16,485 nt of DNA from Acidobacteriota bacterium (lineage in GTDB: Bacteria; Acidobacteriota; Terriglobia; Acidiferrales; UBA7541): the NCBI GenBank assembly GCA_003131705.1, contig PKUY01000283.1:1-16485 (forward strand), in the 5' to 3' direction. The notes beneath the pieces were generated by a model. It ran no database searches and was not told where the DNA came from. It saw only the letters and a list, made by a program, of their open reading frames with translations. Positions within the stretch are counted from its first letter, which is position 1; every line of letters begins with the position of its first letter. Below are positions 7,009-15,447 of the stretch, piece by piece. The translations under genes and the position numbers were made by a program.

Positions 7009-7704
7009 CTAGCGCTTCCTCTTGGGTCCAGGCTCCAATGGTTTCAAGTAATTCGTGCCCTGGAAAATTGCGTCCACGAAGATTCCCGGCGTGTGAATGC
7101 CATCCGGGTCCAATTGTCCAAGCTCAACCATTTCTTCGACCTCGGCGATCACGTAGTCCGCGGCGGTAGCCATCACCGCGTTAAAATTGCGAGCCGTCTT
7201 CCGGTAAACGAGATTTCCCCAACGATCGCCCTTCCACGCCTTGATGAATGCAAAATCGCCGCGCAGCGACGGCACCAGAATGTGCGGCCTTCCATTGAAC
7301 TCGCGGACTTCCCTGCCTTCGGCGACCATCGTGCCGTAACCGGTGGGCGTGAAAAACGCAGGAATGCCTGCACCGGCGGCGCGTATCCGTTCGGCGAGCG
7401 TGCCTTGAGGGTTCAACTCCATCTCAATTTCTTTGCTCAACGCGAGCTTTTCGAAGAACTTATTGCTTCCCACGTAACTCGCGATCATTTTCTTTACTTG
7501 GCGGTTCTCGATCAACACTCCTATGCCAAAACCATCCGTGCCGGGATTGTTCGAGGCAACCGTCAGATCTTTCGTCCCTTGGCGGAGCAATGCGTTGATC
7601 AGATTTTCGGGAACTCCGCAGGTGCCGAATGCACCCATGAGGATCGTCGCGCCGTCCTGAACGCGGCCAATCACTGCCTCAGCATTCGCTACGAGCTTGT
7701 TCAT
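7009..7704 (-). CDS. scoA: 3-oxoacid CoA-transferase subunit A
   Basis: This is the alpha subunit partner of the downstream scoB; the pair forms the active heteromeric enzyme. The 231-residue protein has the CoA-binding glycine motif [10 protein letters not shown] near residues 24-33. Further conserved segments are [46 protein letters not shown] and [13 protein letters not shown]. The ending is basic (PGPKRKR). The start ATG has GAGGAG five bases upstream. The 93-base gap to trpA upstream contains only an imperfect 7-bp inverted repeat (7740-7746 with 7772-7778) with a 25-base loop and no T-tract, so neither a terminator nor a separate promoter is clear; readthrough from the trp genes is possible. 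Its position after trpA is not a standard pathway linkage. Confidence 0.94.
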   Translation of the reverse strand: MNKLVANAEAVIGRVQDGATILMGAFGTCGVPENLINALLRQGTKDLTVASNNPGTDGFGIGVLIENRQVKKMIASYVGSNKFFEKLALSKEIEMELNPQGTLAERIRAAGAGIPAFFTPTGYGTMVAEGREVREFNGRPHILVPSLRGDFAFIKAWKGDRWGNLVYRKTARNFNAVMATAADYVIAEVEEMVELGQLDPDGIHTPGIFVDAIFQGTNYLKPLEPGPKRKR

Positions 7705-7797
7705 CCTGTCTCCTCAAATCATGATTGCGGCTGAAGGAATGCTGCAGTCTACTACAATTGCGGCGGCGTTTTGCAGCAGCGCGGCCCGTGTTCCGTT

Positions 7798-8682
7798 CTA
7801 TTTCGCTTCCGCGCTTCGCCGGCTGATTCCCTCACGCGCGCCTCTTTTGAGAATACGCACACGGTCGGCCACTGCGCGTGCCGCTTCCTCCGGGGTGGGA
7901 GCTTTCTCGATCTCAGACACCAGCGCCGAGCCAACCACGGCCGCATCGGCAATTCCTCCCAGCACCGCAACGTGAGCGGGAAGCGAAATCCCAAAGCCGA
8001 TCGCGAGTGGCAGTTTTGTGAACCGCCGAACGCGCCGCGCCAATGCGGGCAGTTCCTGGGGAAGCGATTCTCGTGCGCCAGTCACTCCCGTGCGTGAAAT
8101 CAAATACAGAAATCCACTCGAGGCTTCGGCAATCAGCGCTAGGCGCGCATCAGTCGAAGTTGGCGCCGCGAGGAAAATCGTATCGAGTCCCTGGGCGCGC
8201 ATTGCCGCGCGATATTCGCCGCCTTCTTCCGGCGTCACATCCGTCACGAGCACGCCATCGGCGCCCGCTGCGGCGGCCGCGGCGGCAAATTTCCCAAGCC
8301 CCATTTGTAGGATGGGATTGAAATAGCTGAACAGAACGAGCGGCACTTCTGTGCTCTTGCGAAGCCGCCGAAGCAAATCGATCACTCCGGCGAGCGTCGT
8401 TCCACCGCGCAGCGCGCGCTCACTTGCGCGTTGAATTGTCGGCCCGTCGGCGACCGGGTCGCTGAACGGTACGCCGAGCTCGATGACATCCGCGCCCGCT
8501 TCTGCCGCAGCGATAACGATTTTCTCAGTGGCATCGAGTGAAGGATCGCCGGCCGTGATGTATGCGACGAGGCCTAGTTCGCTAGATTCGGCCAGCTCGC
8601 GAAAACGGCGCGCGATTCTTCCGGCTGGCTGCCCGGGTGTCTGAGTGCGAGCGGCTGGATTGGGCGTGACAGCGTCAGACAT
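7798..8682 (-). CDS. trpA: Tryptophan synthase alpha chain
   Basis: TrpA cleaves indole-3-glycerol phosphate to indole and glyceraldehyde-3-phosphate and passes indole to TrpB. The 294-residue product is longer than the usual ~268. The extra residues are a Pro/Thr/Ala-rich N-terminus of about 20 residues and a basic C-terminal tail. Catalytic residues match the family: Glu68 ([10 protein letters not shown]) and Asp79 (ADGPTIQ), equal to Glu49 and Asp60 of the Salmonella enzyme with a constant offset. The phosphate-binding loops [10 protein letters not shown] and IGFGIS are present. The ATG at 8682 is chosen because it overlaps the trpB stop by 8 bases (8675-8682), suggesting coupled translation; a longer open frame to 8727 would run deep into trpB. 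Confidence 0.95.
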   Translation of the reverse strand: MSDAVTPNPAARTQTPGQPAGRIARRFRELAESSELGLVAYITAGDPSLDATEKIVIAAAEAGADVIELGVPFSDPVADGPTIQRASERALRGGTTLAGVIDLLRRLRKSTEVPLVLFSYFNPILQMGLGKFAAAAAAAGADGVLVTDVTPEEGGEYRAAMRAQGLDTIFLAAPTSTDARLALIAEASSGFLYLISRTGVTGARESLPQELPALARRVRRFTKLPLAIGFGISLPAHVAVLGGIADAAVVGSALVSEIEKAPTPEEAARAVADRVRILKRGAREGISRRSAEAK

Positions 8683-9883
8683 AGCGAGAGAGCGTTTCCA
8701 TATCTTTGTCGCCGCGGCCGGAAACATTCAGAATCACGATTTCATCCTTCTTCATTTTCGGCGCGCGCCGGATCAGCTCCGCAACGGCATGTGCTGATTC
8801 CAGAGCAGGAATAATTCCCTCGAGGCGCGCGAGCGAGCGAGCAGCCACAATGGCTTCGTCATCGCCAACGGCTGTGTATTCAGCACGGCCCTGATCCGCG
8901 AGCCACGCGTGCTCCGGTCCGACCGCCGCATAGTCCAAGCCGGCGGAAATAGAATGCGTGGCGGCAATCTGGCCGTCCTCAGATTGCAACACGTACGTGT
9001 AAGTGCCCTGCAAAACGCCGGGACGCGAGCCCACAAATCCCCCGGCAGCGCCGAGCCTCGCGGCGTGCTCGCCGAGAGATTTTCCGCGGCCTCCAGCCTC
9101 GACACCCACCATCTTCACGCTCGCATCGCCCAGGAACGCGTGGAAGAGTCCAATGGAATTGGATCCCCCGCCCACGCAGGCGAACAGATGATCCGGAAGG
9201 CGTCTTTCCACGCGAAGAATTTGCGCGCGCGCTTCCTCGCCAATAATCTTCTGAAAATCGCGCACCATCTGCGGATACGGATGCGCTCCGAGCACGGAGC
9301 CAAGCAGATAATGCGAAGTACCCACATTCGTAACCCAATCGCGCATAGCTTCGTTGATCGCATCTTTGAGCGTACGGCTGCCGGCTTGGACGCCGATGAC
9401 TTCCGCGCCGAGAAGCCTCATGCGATTCACGTTCAATCGCTGCCGCTCCATATCCTCGGTGCCCATGTACACCGTGCAGGAAAGCCCAAGGCGTGCCGCA
9501 ACGGTGGCCGTGGCTACGCCGTGCTGCCCTGCACCTGTTTCCGCGATCACGCGCTTCTTCCCCATGCGCACGGCCAGCAAGCCTTGGCCGAGGCAATTGT
9601 TAATTTTGTGCGCGCCGGTGTGCAGCAGATCTTCGCGCTTGAGATAGATGCGCGCACCGCCGAGATGCTCGGTGAGCCGGGGAGCAAATTGGAGCGGAGT
9701 CGGACGCCCGGCGAAATTGTGGAGCAAATCGTCGAGCTGACTTCTAAAGTTAGGATCGTGGCTCGCTTCCGCGTAGACCCGCTCCAACTCTTCGAGCGGC
9801 GCCATCAGCGTCTCGGGCACGTAGCGCCCGCCGTAGGGCCCGTATCGGCCGCGTTCCCCGATCACCTGTGTTACGTAACTCAT
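8675..9883 (-). CDS. trpB: Tryptophan synthase beta chain
   Basis: TrpB is the PLP enzyme that condenses indole with serine. The 402-residue product has the standard N-terminus ([15 protein letters not shown]). It has the PLP lysine Lys93 in [11 protein letters not shown], the catalytic Glu115 in AETGAGQHG, and the phosphate-binding loop GGGSNSIG near 238-246. The family's normal length and complete active site indicate a functional TrpB1-type enzyme. The open frame continues upstream to 10096, but the ATG at 9883 is the real start: it forms an ATGA overlap with the trpF stop and begins exactly where family homology begins. GAAGG lies 7 bases upstream. It is translationally coupled on both sides (trpF before, trpA after). 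Confidence 0.97.
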   Translation of the reverse strand: MSYVTQVIGERGRYGPYGGRYVPETLMAPLEELERVYAEASHDPNFRSQLDDLLHNFAGRPTPLQFAPRLTEHLGGARIYLKREDLLHTGAHKINNCLGQGLLAVRMGKKRVIAETGAGQHGVATATVAARLGLSCTVYMGTEDMERQRLNVNRMRLLGAEVIGVQAGSRTLKDAINEAMRDWVTNVGTSHYLLGSVLGAHPYPQMVRDFQKIIGEEARAQILRVERRLPDHLFACVGGGSNSIGLFHAFLGDASVKMVGVEAGGRGKSLGEHAARLGAAGGFVGSRPGVLQGTYTYVLQSEDGQIAATHSISAGLDYAAVGPEHAWLADQGRAEYTAVGDDEAIVAARSLARLEGIIPALESAHAVAELIRRAPKMKKDEIVILNVSGRGDKDMETLSRYV

Positions 9884-10527
9884 GGCGTCGCCTTCCGTCT
9901 CCGCGTCTTCCTCACTGCACGCATTAGATTTCTCATGCGCTTCGGGTCCTTTTTCCCGGGCGCCGTTTCCACGCCGCTGCATACGTCGACCGCGTAAGGC
10001 TTCGCGGCGCGAATCGCTTCGCCGACATTCTCCGGCGTTAAACCGCCTGCGAGAAAAATCCGTCCATGGGATTTCGCCCGCAACGCGATTCCCCAATCGA
10101 AAGTCTTGCCTGTTCCGCCTCGTTGACGGATGTCAAAACTGTCCAGCAGGATCGCACTCGCACGCTTGAACCGGTTCAGCTGCCTCACGCGAAACGGCTT
10201 TCGCACGCGAATCGCCTTAATCACGCGCACTGAACGCTCGAGCCGCAAGACGACGGCGGGCGACTCGTCACCGTGCAATTGCAGATAGCTCAGTCCCACG
10301 GAGCGAGCAATTTCGAGCATCTTCTGTTCCGTTTCGTTCACGAAAACTCCCACCGCGAAAATACCTTTGGGCAACCGCCGAACGATCTGTCGCGCCTTCG
10401 CCGGCGCGATGTAACGTGGGCTGCACTCGTAAAAATTGAAGCCCAGCAAATCAGCTCCGCCTTCGATTGCCCGCTTCGCGTCCGTCCAATTCGTGATCCC
10501 GCAGATCTTAACTTTTACGTTGGCCAT
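9880..10527 (-). CDS. trpF: Phosphoribosylanthranilate isomerase
   Basis: TrpF isomerises phosphoribosylanthranilate to CdRP in tryptophan synthesis. The 215-residue TIM-barrel protein has the catalytic cysteine in KICGIT (about residue 9), the LQLHGDES segment, LLDSF.I followed by GGTGKTFDW, the phosphate-binding [10 protein letters not shown], and the catalytic aspartate in [10 protein letters not shown]. The last motif usually reads DVSSGVE, so a Ser is Cys here, which is probably harmless. The C-terminus is unusually basic (KTRRRK). The ATG at 10527 is preferred because AGGG is five bases upstream; a GTG at 10530 directly before it shares one base with the trpC stop. It ends in an ATGA overlap with trpB. 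Confidence 0.95.
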   Translation of the reverse strand: MANVKVKICGITNWTDAKRAIEGGADLLGFNFYECSPRYIAPAKARQIVRRLPKGIFAVGVFVNETEQKMLEIARSVGLSYLQLHGDESPAVVLRLERSVRVIKAIRVRKPFRVRQLNRFKRASAILLDSFDIRQRGGTGKTFDWGIALRAKSHGRIFLAGGLTPENVGEAIRAAKPYAVDVCSGVETAPGKKDPKRMRNLMRAVRKTRRRKATP

Positions 10528-10529
10528 CA

Positions 10530-11357
10530 CTACCCTGCGTGATTCGTGCCGCCGTCACCGGTCAGTCCAATGAGTTCGCGCAGAGGCGCAGCCGGATCGG
10601 CCTCCTTCATCAGATGCTCGCCAACGAGGAAGGCGTCAAATCCGGCATTCCGCAGACGGTCAAGATCTGCATGCGTCCGCAATCCAGACTCGCTAACGGC
10701 GATGCACTCTTCCGGAATCGCTTCGATCAGCTCAAGCGAAATCTCAGTGCGTACTTTGAAATCACGCAGGTTGCGATTATTCACGCCGATGATGCGCGCT
10801 TCCGCTGAGATCGCACGTCTGAGTTCCTCGCTTGAATGAACTTCGACGAGCGGCTCCATCTTCAGCGAGCGGCCAATCTCCAGCAGCTCGCGTAACGTCG
10901 CATCCTCTAAAATCGCGACGATCAAAAGGAATGAATCGGAGCCAGCCGCGCGTGCTTCCCATATCTGCCAGGGATCAATGATGAAGTCCTTACGCAGAAT
11001 TGGTATTTGCGCAGCCTTTTTCGCCTGTTTCAAATCGCCAAGAGACCCCAAAAAGAATTCTTCCTCCGTGAGAACGGAGAGGGCCGCGGCTCCTGCACGT
11101 TCCAAGCTCGCGGCCAGGAACGCGGGCGCATACTCTTGGCGCAGGATACCGCGCGAAGGAGAGGCCTTCTTTAGCTCGGCGATTACGTTGTAACCATCGC
11201 GCGCGAGCGCGCCCGGGAAGTCGCGCGGCGGCTCAGCCTTTTCCACGGCGAATTTCAGGGCCGCATCCGGAAGCGAGCGTTTCCTGCGCGCGATTGATTC
11301 GCGGCGTGCAGCGACAATCCTGTCGAGGATCGTATTTTCGCGTGAAGTTGTTTCCAT
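10530..11357 (-). CDS. trpC: Indole-3-glycerol phosphate synthase
   Basis: TrpC closes the indole ring, converting CdRP to indole-3-glycerol phosphate. The 275-residue protein carries the expected catalytic and binding residues. Glu61 and Lys63 are in IAELKKASPSRG, Lys123 is in ILRKDFIID, Glu172 is in LVEVH, Asn194 is in GVNNRNL, and Glu223-Ser224 are in VSESGL. The ATG at 11357 is chosen because homology starts there (ENTILDRIVAARR) and the predicted transcription start lies downstream of the earlier candidate starts (11465, 11438). No clear ribosome site precedes it: a GGAAG occurs about 20 bases upstream, at the 5' arm of a small 5-bp hairpin (11362-11366 with 11379-11383). It is the first gene of the trpCFBA unit. 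Confidence 0.95.
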   Translation of the reverse strand: METTSRENTILDRIVAARRESIARRKRSLPDAALKFAVEKAEPPRDFPGALARDGYNVIAELKKASPSRGILRQEYAPAFLAASLERAGAAALSVLTEEEFFLGSLGDLKQAKKAAQIPILRKDFIIDPWQIWEARAAGSDSFLLIVAILEDATLRELLEIGRSLKMEPLVEVHSSEELRRAISAEARIIGVNNRNLRDFKVRTEISLELIEAIPEECIAVSESGLRTHADLDRLRNAGFDAFLVGEHLMKEADPAAPLRELIGLTGDGGTNHAG

Positions 11358-11436
11358 AAGCGTGGAGTCGCCAAATCTTCCACTGCGGCGGGGCGCGCCT
11401 TTAGTTTTGAATCTGGAAAAATGAATAGCTCTTACC

Positions 11437-11465
11437 ATGCTAGCCGTGCGACGGCGGGGTGTCAA
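11437..11465 (-). promoter_or_regulatory. Promoter of the trpCFBA operon
   Basis: On the minus strand a perfect TTGACA (11460-11465) is followed after exactly 17 bases by TAGCAT (11437-11442, 4 of 6). The -35 overlaps the last codon and TGA stop of the receiver-protease gene, so the trp operon starts immediately at the end of its upstream neighbour. Transcription would begin near 11430, giving a leader of about 73 bases. I see no leader peptide with tandem Trp codons and no TRAP-type GAG/TAG repeat array in that leader. Confidence 0.65.
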
Positions 11466-13180
11466 TTTGCCGCGTGGGCCAGGGAGGGTGCAACCCCAGG
11501 CGCGAGCAGCGGCTCCGAAAATCGAATTGGAATTCCGAAATTCGAGCCTCCAAAACCTTTCAGCACCGCGTAGGTTACGCCAATTACTTTTCCCTGACGA
11601 TTGAAGAGGGGCCCACCAGAACCTCCGTTGGTGGTTTGAGCGTCGAAAACAATCTTGTCAGGCAAGATGTCTCCGATGTGGCCTTGCGTAATGATCGGAT
11701 GGATCAGATTACGATGTGCCAACTCGTCCAGGACTTGCGAGACGTCGCCACCGCTGTGGGTCAGTATCTGTTGAGCGGTATCTTCGTCGGTGCGCGCCAG
11801 GATTGCGGCAAGTCCCGTCGCGTAACCCATCAATACGATCGGCTCGCCTGTCACGGCGGCTCCCTTGCCTGCATCAATCGAAAGAAGCGGGCGTTTCAGA
11901 TCTTTTATATCGATCCGCATGGTTGCTAAGTCCGCGTCTTTCGAAATTTCCTGAATCTCGCCGCTGAACGCGCGCGGATCTCCGGGAAAGTAAGCGTGAA
12001 TGGAGGAAATTTCGGCCGTAAAACCCTGGCTCGTCAACTCGGTCAGCTCGTCATTGTTCCACCACGGCTCGGCAACGTGGCGGTTGGTGACCACCCGCCC
12101 GGCACTACCCACTGGAAACCCGGTGCCGAATATATCCACCTTTACTTCGGGGCCGTTCCCCTCGAGGGTGAGTATTGGATTGCCATCGCTACCCTGTAAA
12201 GGTTCCCCTTGCTGGTTCAAGCCCGCATAGCGGAGCCGCTGGCCGTTCTGTTGATTCCGAAACGCCACCGAAACGTGCAGCAGGCAAACGCTTTCCACGT
12301 CCGCCTTGATAAGGTTTTGCGCGGAATCACCTTCCTGCTCGATTCGTTGCAGGCGGAGATTCGTGTCGTCCAGCTCTTTTTGCAACGCAGTTCCTTGATC
12401 GGAACTCGCATTCGCCATCTTGGCCTTTAGGTCCTGAGCTTGTTTTTGGAGTTCATCCTTCCCGAGGGCGGCGTCGGCAAACCCTTGCTCCTCGCGCAGC
12501 CTTCGAGCGTCAGCAATCAGGTTCTCTTGGTGCAGGATTCTGCGTTCCAGGCGAGCAATCGTGCCAGTGGTACTTTTGAGATCCTTCTGAGCGGTGCGGG
12601 CAAAGAGAAAATAGACCGCTGCCATCACCACCACGGTTACAAACACGGCGGCGAGGCCAATTTTCAGACGCTTATCGAGCAACACGGCATTGCTGGCCAT
12701 TCGTTCCGTAACGGCAAGGGCGTCAAATGCGGTGTGTGCGATCTGCTGACCTTCGGTCGCGATGCGCATTTTTTCCAAGAGCTGTTGGTCCGCTCGCAGG
12801 GCGCGCAATTGGACCCGCGCGCGAGCCAAAAGCTCCGTCGCATCCCACGGGCGGGAGATTGCGTCGTCGGCTCCCAGGTCAAGACCAGCGGCGCGATTGT
12901 CGGCGCCGTGACCGACGAGAACTATCACGCGGAGAGAGGCTGTTACCGCAGAGCCGCGAATCGTCGTCAGCATTTCACGGGCGCTGACTGCGCCTGCGCC
13001 GAACAGGTCCGTGTCCAGCAAGAGCAGGTCTGCACCCGCATGCTGCAAAGTATCGAGGCCTTCGCGGGCCGTGGAGAAGGCCGAGACTTCGTAGCCTCCG
13101 CTTTCCATGATGGAGACCAGTGAGGTGCGGCTTGCTTCGTCAAGTTCGACGATGACGATCTTCTCGCGAATGTTATTCAT
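11462..13180 (-). CDS. Receiver domain - transmembrane - coiled coil - trypsin-like serine protease fusion
   Basis: The 572-residue protein joins modules not normally found together. Residues 5-127 form a CheY-like receiver: a degenerate acidic pocket (Glu12, Leu13), a retained phosphoacceptor-position Asp56 (LLLLDTDLFG), but Val89 in place of the conserved Ser/Thr and Arg110 in place of the conserved Lys. A helical linker leads to one transmembrane helix (about 173-194), then a coiled coil (about 200-290). Residues 300-556 are an HtrA/trypsin-like protease with a complete triad: His368 (VTNRHVAEPW), Asp417 (DADLATM) and Ser521 (TNGGSGGPLFN). No PDZ domain is visible. With the receiver in the cytoplasm, the protease would lie in the periplasm. 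The ATG has AAGGG about 10 bases upstream. It stands alone, upstream of trpC and divergent from the glycosylase operon. Module identities are seen; the signalling role is inferred. Confidence 0.9.
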   Translation of the reverse strand: MNNIREKIVIVELDEASRTSLVSIMESGGYEVSAFSTAREGLDTLQHAGADLLLLDTDLFGAGAVSAREMLTTIRGSAVTASLRVIVLVGHGADNRAAGLDLGADDAISRPWDATELLARARVQLRALRADQQLLEKMRIATEGQQIAHTAFDALAVTERMASNAVLLDKRLKIGLAAVFVTVVVMAAVYFLFARTAQKDLKSTTGTIARLERRILHQENLIADARRLREEQGFADAALGKDELQKQAQDLKAKMANASSDQGTALQKELDDTNLRLQRIEQEGDSAQNLIKADVESVCLLHVSVAFRNQQNGQRLRYAGLNQQGEPLQGSDGNPILTLEGNGPEVKVDIFGTGFPVGSAGRVVTNRHVAEPWWNNDELTELTSQGFTAEISSIHAYFPGDPRAFSGEIQEISKDADLATMRIDIKDLKRPLLSIDAGKGAAVTGEPIVLMGYATGLAAILARTDEDTAQQILTHSGGDVSQVLDELAHRNLIHPIITQGHIGDILPDKIVFDAQTTNGGSGGPLFNRQGKVIGVTYAVLKGFGGSNFGIPIRFSEPLLAPGVAPSLAHAAN

Positions 13181-13303
13181 GCGCTTGCACCCTTCTCATC
13201 TTAATGGGCGGGATTTGAATTGCAAGGATGAGAGCATGTGGACCATAAGACGCGTCGCGATCTTCACTGATATATCTGACGATTTCGAAGGCGCAAAGGA
13301 TTC

Positions 13304-14023
13304 ATGGTAGGTTCTCCATGTGCCATGCGGGACACACCCGAACAATTGAACGAGGAAGTCGTAAAGTGCCGGAAGTGCCCCCGACTGGTGCGTTATCGGG
13401 AGCAGATCGCGCGCGAAAAGCGCCTGGCATTCCGCGAATGGGAGTATTGGGGCAAACCAGTTCCGGGATTCGGTGATCCGGCCGCGAAGCTGCTGATCCT
13501 TGGGCTGGCGCCCGCGGCTCACGGCGCAAACCGCACCGGCCGGATGTTCACTGGGGACCGGTCTGGAGATTTCCTATTCGATGCCCTGCACCGCAGCGGA
13601 TTTGCAAATCAGGCGATTTCGAACCACCGGGGTGACGGCCTCGCGCTGCAAGATGCCTACATGGGAGCGACGCTTCGGTGTGCGCCACCAGCAAACAAGC
13701 CGCTGCCATCAGAACTGGCAAACTGCCGCCCTTACTTCGAAAGGGAACTCAAAATATTGCGCCCGCGCGCCATCCTTGTGCTGGGAGGGATCGCGATGCG
13801 TGCGTACCTTGGCGTGCTCAAGGAGCGTGGCCGGATCAAAAGTCCGGCGGCCTTTCCTTTTCGGCACGGTGCGAGCTATGACTTTGGCGTCGATCTGCCG
13901 CGTTTGTTCGTCTCCTACCATCCAAGCCAGCAAAATACGTTCACCGGGAAGCTGACCGGCGCTATGCTGGCGCAAGTTCTGCGAGATATCCGGCGATTCC
14001 TCGCGAGGGATTTGGGCAAATGA
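13304..14023 (+). CDS. Uracil-DNA glycosylase, family 5 (UDGb-type)
   Basis: Family 4/5 uracil-DNA glycosylases are iron-sulfur base-excision-repair enzymes that remove uracil (family 5 also hypoxanthine and some other damaged bases). The 239-residue product has four cysteines suitable for the 4Fe-4S cluster (Cys22, Cys25, Cys126, Cys141). Motif A reads GLAPAAHGANRTGRMFTGD (67-85), diagnostic for family 5, which lacks the catalytic Asp/Asn of other families. The second active-site motif contains SYHPSQQNTFTGKLT with His206. The ATG at 13304 has AAAGGA three bases upstream, a tight spacing; an in-frame ATG at 13325 is the alternative and would remove 7 residues without touching any motif. The stop overlaps the start of the ABC ATPase gene as ATGA, so the repair gene leads a transporter operon. 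Confidence 0.92.
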   Translation: MVGSPCAMRDTPEQLNEEVVKCRKCPRLVRYREQIAREKRLAFREWEYWGKPVPGFGDPAAKLLILGLAPAAHGANRTGRMFTGDRSGDFLFDALHRSGFANQAISNHRGDGLALQDAYMGATLRCAPPANKPLPSELANCRPYFERELKILRPRAILVLGGIAMRAYLGVLKERGRIKSPAAFPFRHGASYDFGVDLPRLFVSYHPSQQNTFTGKLTGAMLAQVLRDIRRFLARDLGK

Positions 14024-14808
14024 GCATCGCTACGAATGCGAACACCGCGAACGAGGCCATCATCGAATTCCGGAACGCCGGTTACCGGCTGCCAGACGGG
14101 CAAGTCTTATTGAAGAACGTGAATCTGACCGTCGGGCGCGGCGAAACCCTGGTTTTTCTGGGACGCAGCGGCGCCGGAAAGACTACGGCGCTCAAACTCA
14201 TCAACCGCCTGATCGATCCCAGCGAGGGTGAGGTTCGCATTGAGGGACGCTCAACGCGCGATTGGGATCCGATCGAGCTGCGGCGCCATATCGGTTACGT
14301 AATACAGGAAACCGGGCTGTTCCCCCATTACACGGTTGAGCAAAACATTTCCCTTATCCCACGGCTGGAAAAATGGCCCGCTGCGCGTATTGGCCCGCGA
14401 GTACAGGAATTGCTCACGCTGGTCGGTCTCGATCCCGCACATTTTATGGAGCGCTATCCGCACGAACTCTCCGGCGGGCAGCGCCAGCGAGTCGGGGTGG
14501 CGCGAGCGCTGGCCGCCGATCCGCCAATCCTATTGATGGATGAACCGTTTGGCGCACTCGACCCTCTCACACGTACGGAGATCCGCGGAGAGTTTCAGGC
14601 GCTGCAAAGGCGGCTGGGAAAAACGATCGTGATCGTGACGCACGACACGAGCGAGGCACTTCTGCTTGGTACTCGGATCGGACTCGTCGAGGCCGGCGAA
14701 CTGAAGGGATTGTATTTGGCGAGAGAGTTTCTGCGATCGAACGAACCCGTTGCTTCGGCGTATGTTGCACAGCTGCACGCCCTGGAAGTATTCGAAAAGG
14801 ACAAATGA
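14020..14808 (+). CDS. Osmoprotectant (glycine betaine/choline-type) ABC transporter ATPase
   Basis: This is the cytoplasmic ATPase of an OpuB/OpuC/ProV-like importer. The 262-residue protein has Walker A GRSGAGKT (48-55), the Q-loop at Gln96 (YVIQETGLFPH, typical of the osmoprotectant group), signature LSGGQ (150-154), Walker B ending in LLMDEP with the catalytic Glu175, a D-loop GALDP, and the switch His208 in VTHD. It stops at about the end of the nucleotide-binding domain: the C-terminal tandem CBS domains of OpuCA/ProV-type ATPases, which sense ionic strength, are absent. It overlaps the glycosylase upstream and the permease downstream by ATGA, indicating coupled translation. The substrate class rests on the binding-protein gene; the exact compound is not determined. 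Confidence 0.92.
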   Translation: MSIATNANTANEAIIEFRNAGYRLPDGQVLLKNVNLTVGRGETLVFLGRSGAGKTTALKLINRLIDPSEGEVRIEGRSTRDWDPIELRRHIGYVIQETGLFPHYTVEQNISLIPRLEKWPAARIGPRVQELLTLVGLDPAHFMERYPHELSGGQRQRVGVARALAADPPILLMDEPFGALDPLTRTEIRGEFQALQRRLGKTIVIVTHDTSEALLLGTRIGLVEAGELKGLYLAREFLRSNEPVASAYVAQLHALEVFEKDK

Positions 14809-15440
14809 ACGCGATTGAATTTTTCTCCCGGCACGGTAGCGAAATCGCGGAAGCGACGCTCGAGCACATCTGGCTGGTCGGCGCCACGATGCTGTTATCG
14901 GTCGCCATCGGCATTCCTCTAGGAATTCTGGTTGCGCGGAGGCCGTGGCTTTCAAAGCCGATTCTCGGCAGCGCGAATATTGCCGAAACAATTCCGAGTC
15001 TCGCGCTGCTTGGGTTTCTGCTTCCGGTTCCGTGGCTGGGCGCCCGTGCTGATCGCATAACCATCACGGCGCTCACCTTGTACGCCTTGCTCCCGATTAT
15101 TCGAAATACAGCGGCCGGTATCACGGGCGTGGACCCCGCCGTCCGCGAAGCCGCGCGTGGAATGGGCTTAACCTCGCGGCAGATCTTGCTCAAGGTGGAG
15201 TTGCCTCTGTCCATTTCGACGATTCTGGCGGGCGTCCGAGTCGCCACGGTTCTCACGATTGGAGTAGCAACAATTGCGGCGGCAGTGGGAGCGGGCGGAC
15301 TGGGCGAGTTCATCTTTCGCGGCCTCGCGATGGTGAACAATCAACTGATCCTGGCCGGAGCGATCCCTGCTGCCGCTCTGGCGCTGACAGCGGACTTTCT
15401 TCTCAGCCTGCTGGAACGGCGACTGCGGCCCGCACGATGA
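14805..15440 (+). CDS. Osmoprotectant ABC transporter permease
   Basis: This inner-membrane subunit forms the translocation path, probably as a homodimer because only one permease gene is present. The 211-residue protein has about five or six membrane helices. It begins with HIWLVGATMLLSVAIGIPLG (21-40), contains the family's ANIAETIPSLALLGFL segment (58-72), and carries the ATPase-coupling EAA loop EAARGMG (115-121), extending to LP near 133-134. IGVATIAAAVGAGGLGEFIFRG (152-173) is also typical of OpuB/OpuC permeases. There is no fused binding domain, unlike many related systems where permease and binding protein are one chain. The start overlaps the ATPase stop as ATGA, and the binding-protein gene starts 7 bases after its stop. 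Confidence 0.92.
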   Translation: MNAIEFFSRHGSEIAEATLEHIWLVGATMLLSVAIGIPLGILVARRPWLSKPILGSANIAETIPSLALLGFLLPVPWLGARADRITITALTLYALLPIIRNTAAGITGVDPAVREAARGMGLTSRQILLKVELPLSISTILAGVRVATVLTIGVATIAAAVGAGGLGEFIFRGLAMVNNQLILAGAIPAAALALTADFLLSLLERRLRPAR

Positions 15441-15447
15441 GGTTCGC

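Noticed and set aside
7740..7778. Imperfect inverted repeat between trpA and scoA as a terminator
   Set aside because: The arms are only 7 bases with a 25-base loop and no T-tract on either strand.
8909..9997. Long 362-codon plus-strand frame across trpB/trpF
   Set aside because: It is antisense to well-supported trp genes and has no recognisable protein features; it is a codon-bias shadow.
13198..13225. TTGCAA / TAAGAT pair upstream of the receiver-protease gene as its promoter
   Set aside because: Spacing is 16 and both boxes are 4 of 6, but the implied start would cut off the ribosome site, so the fit is poor.
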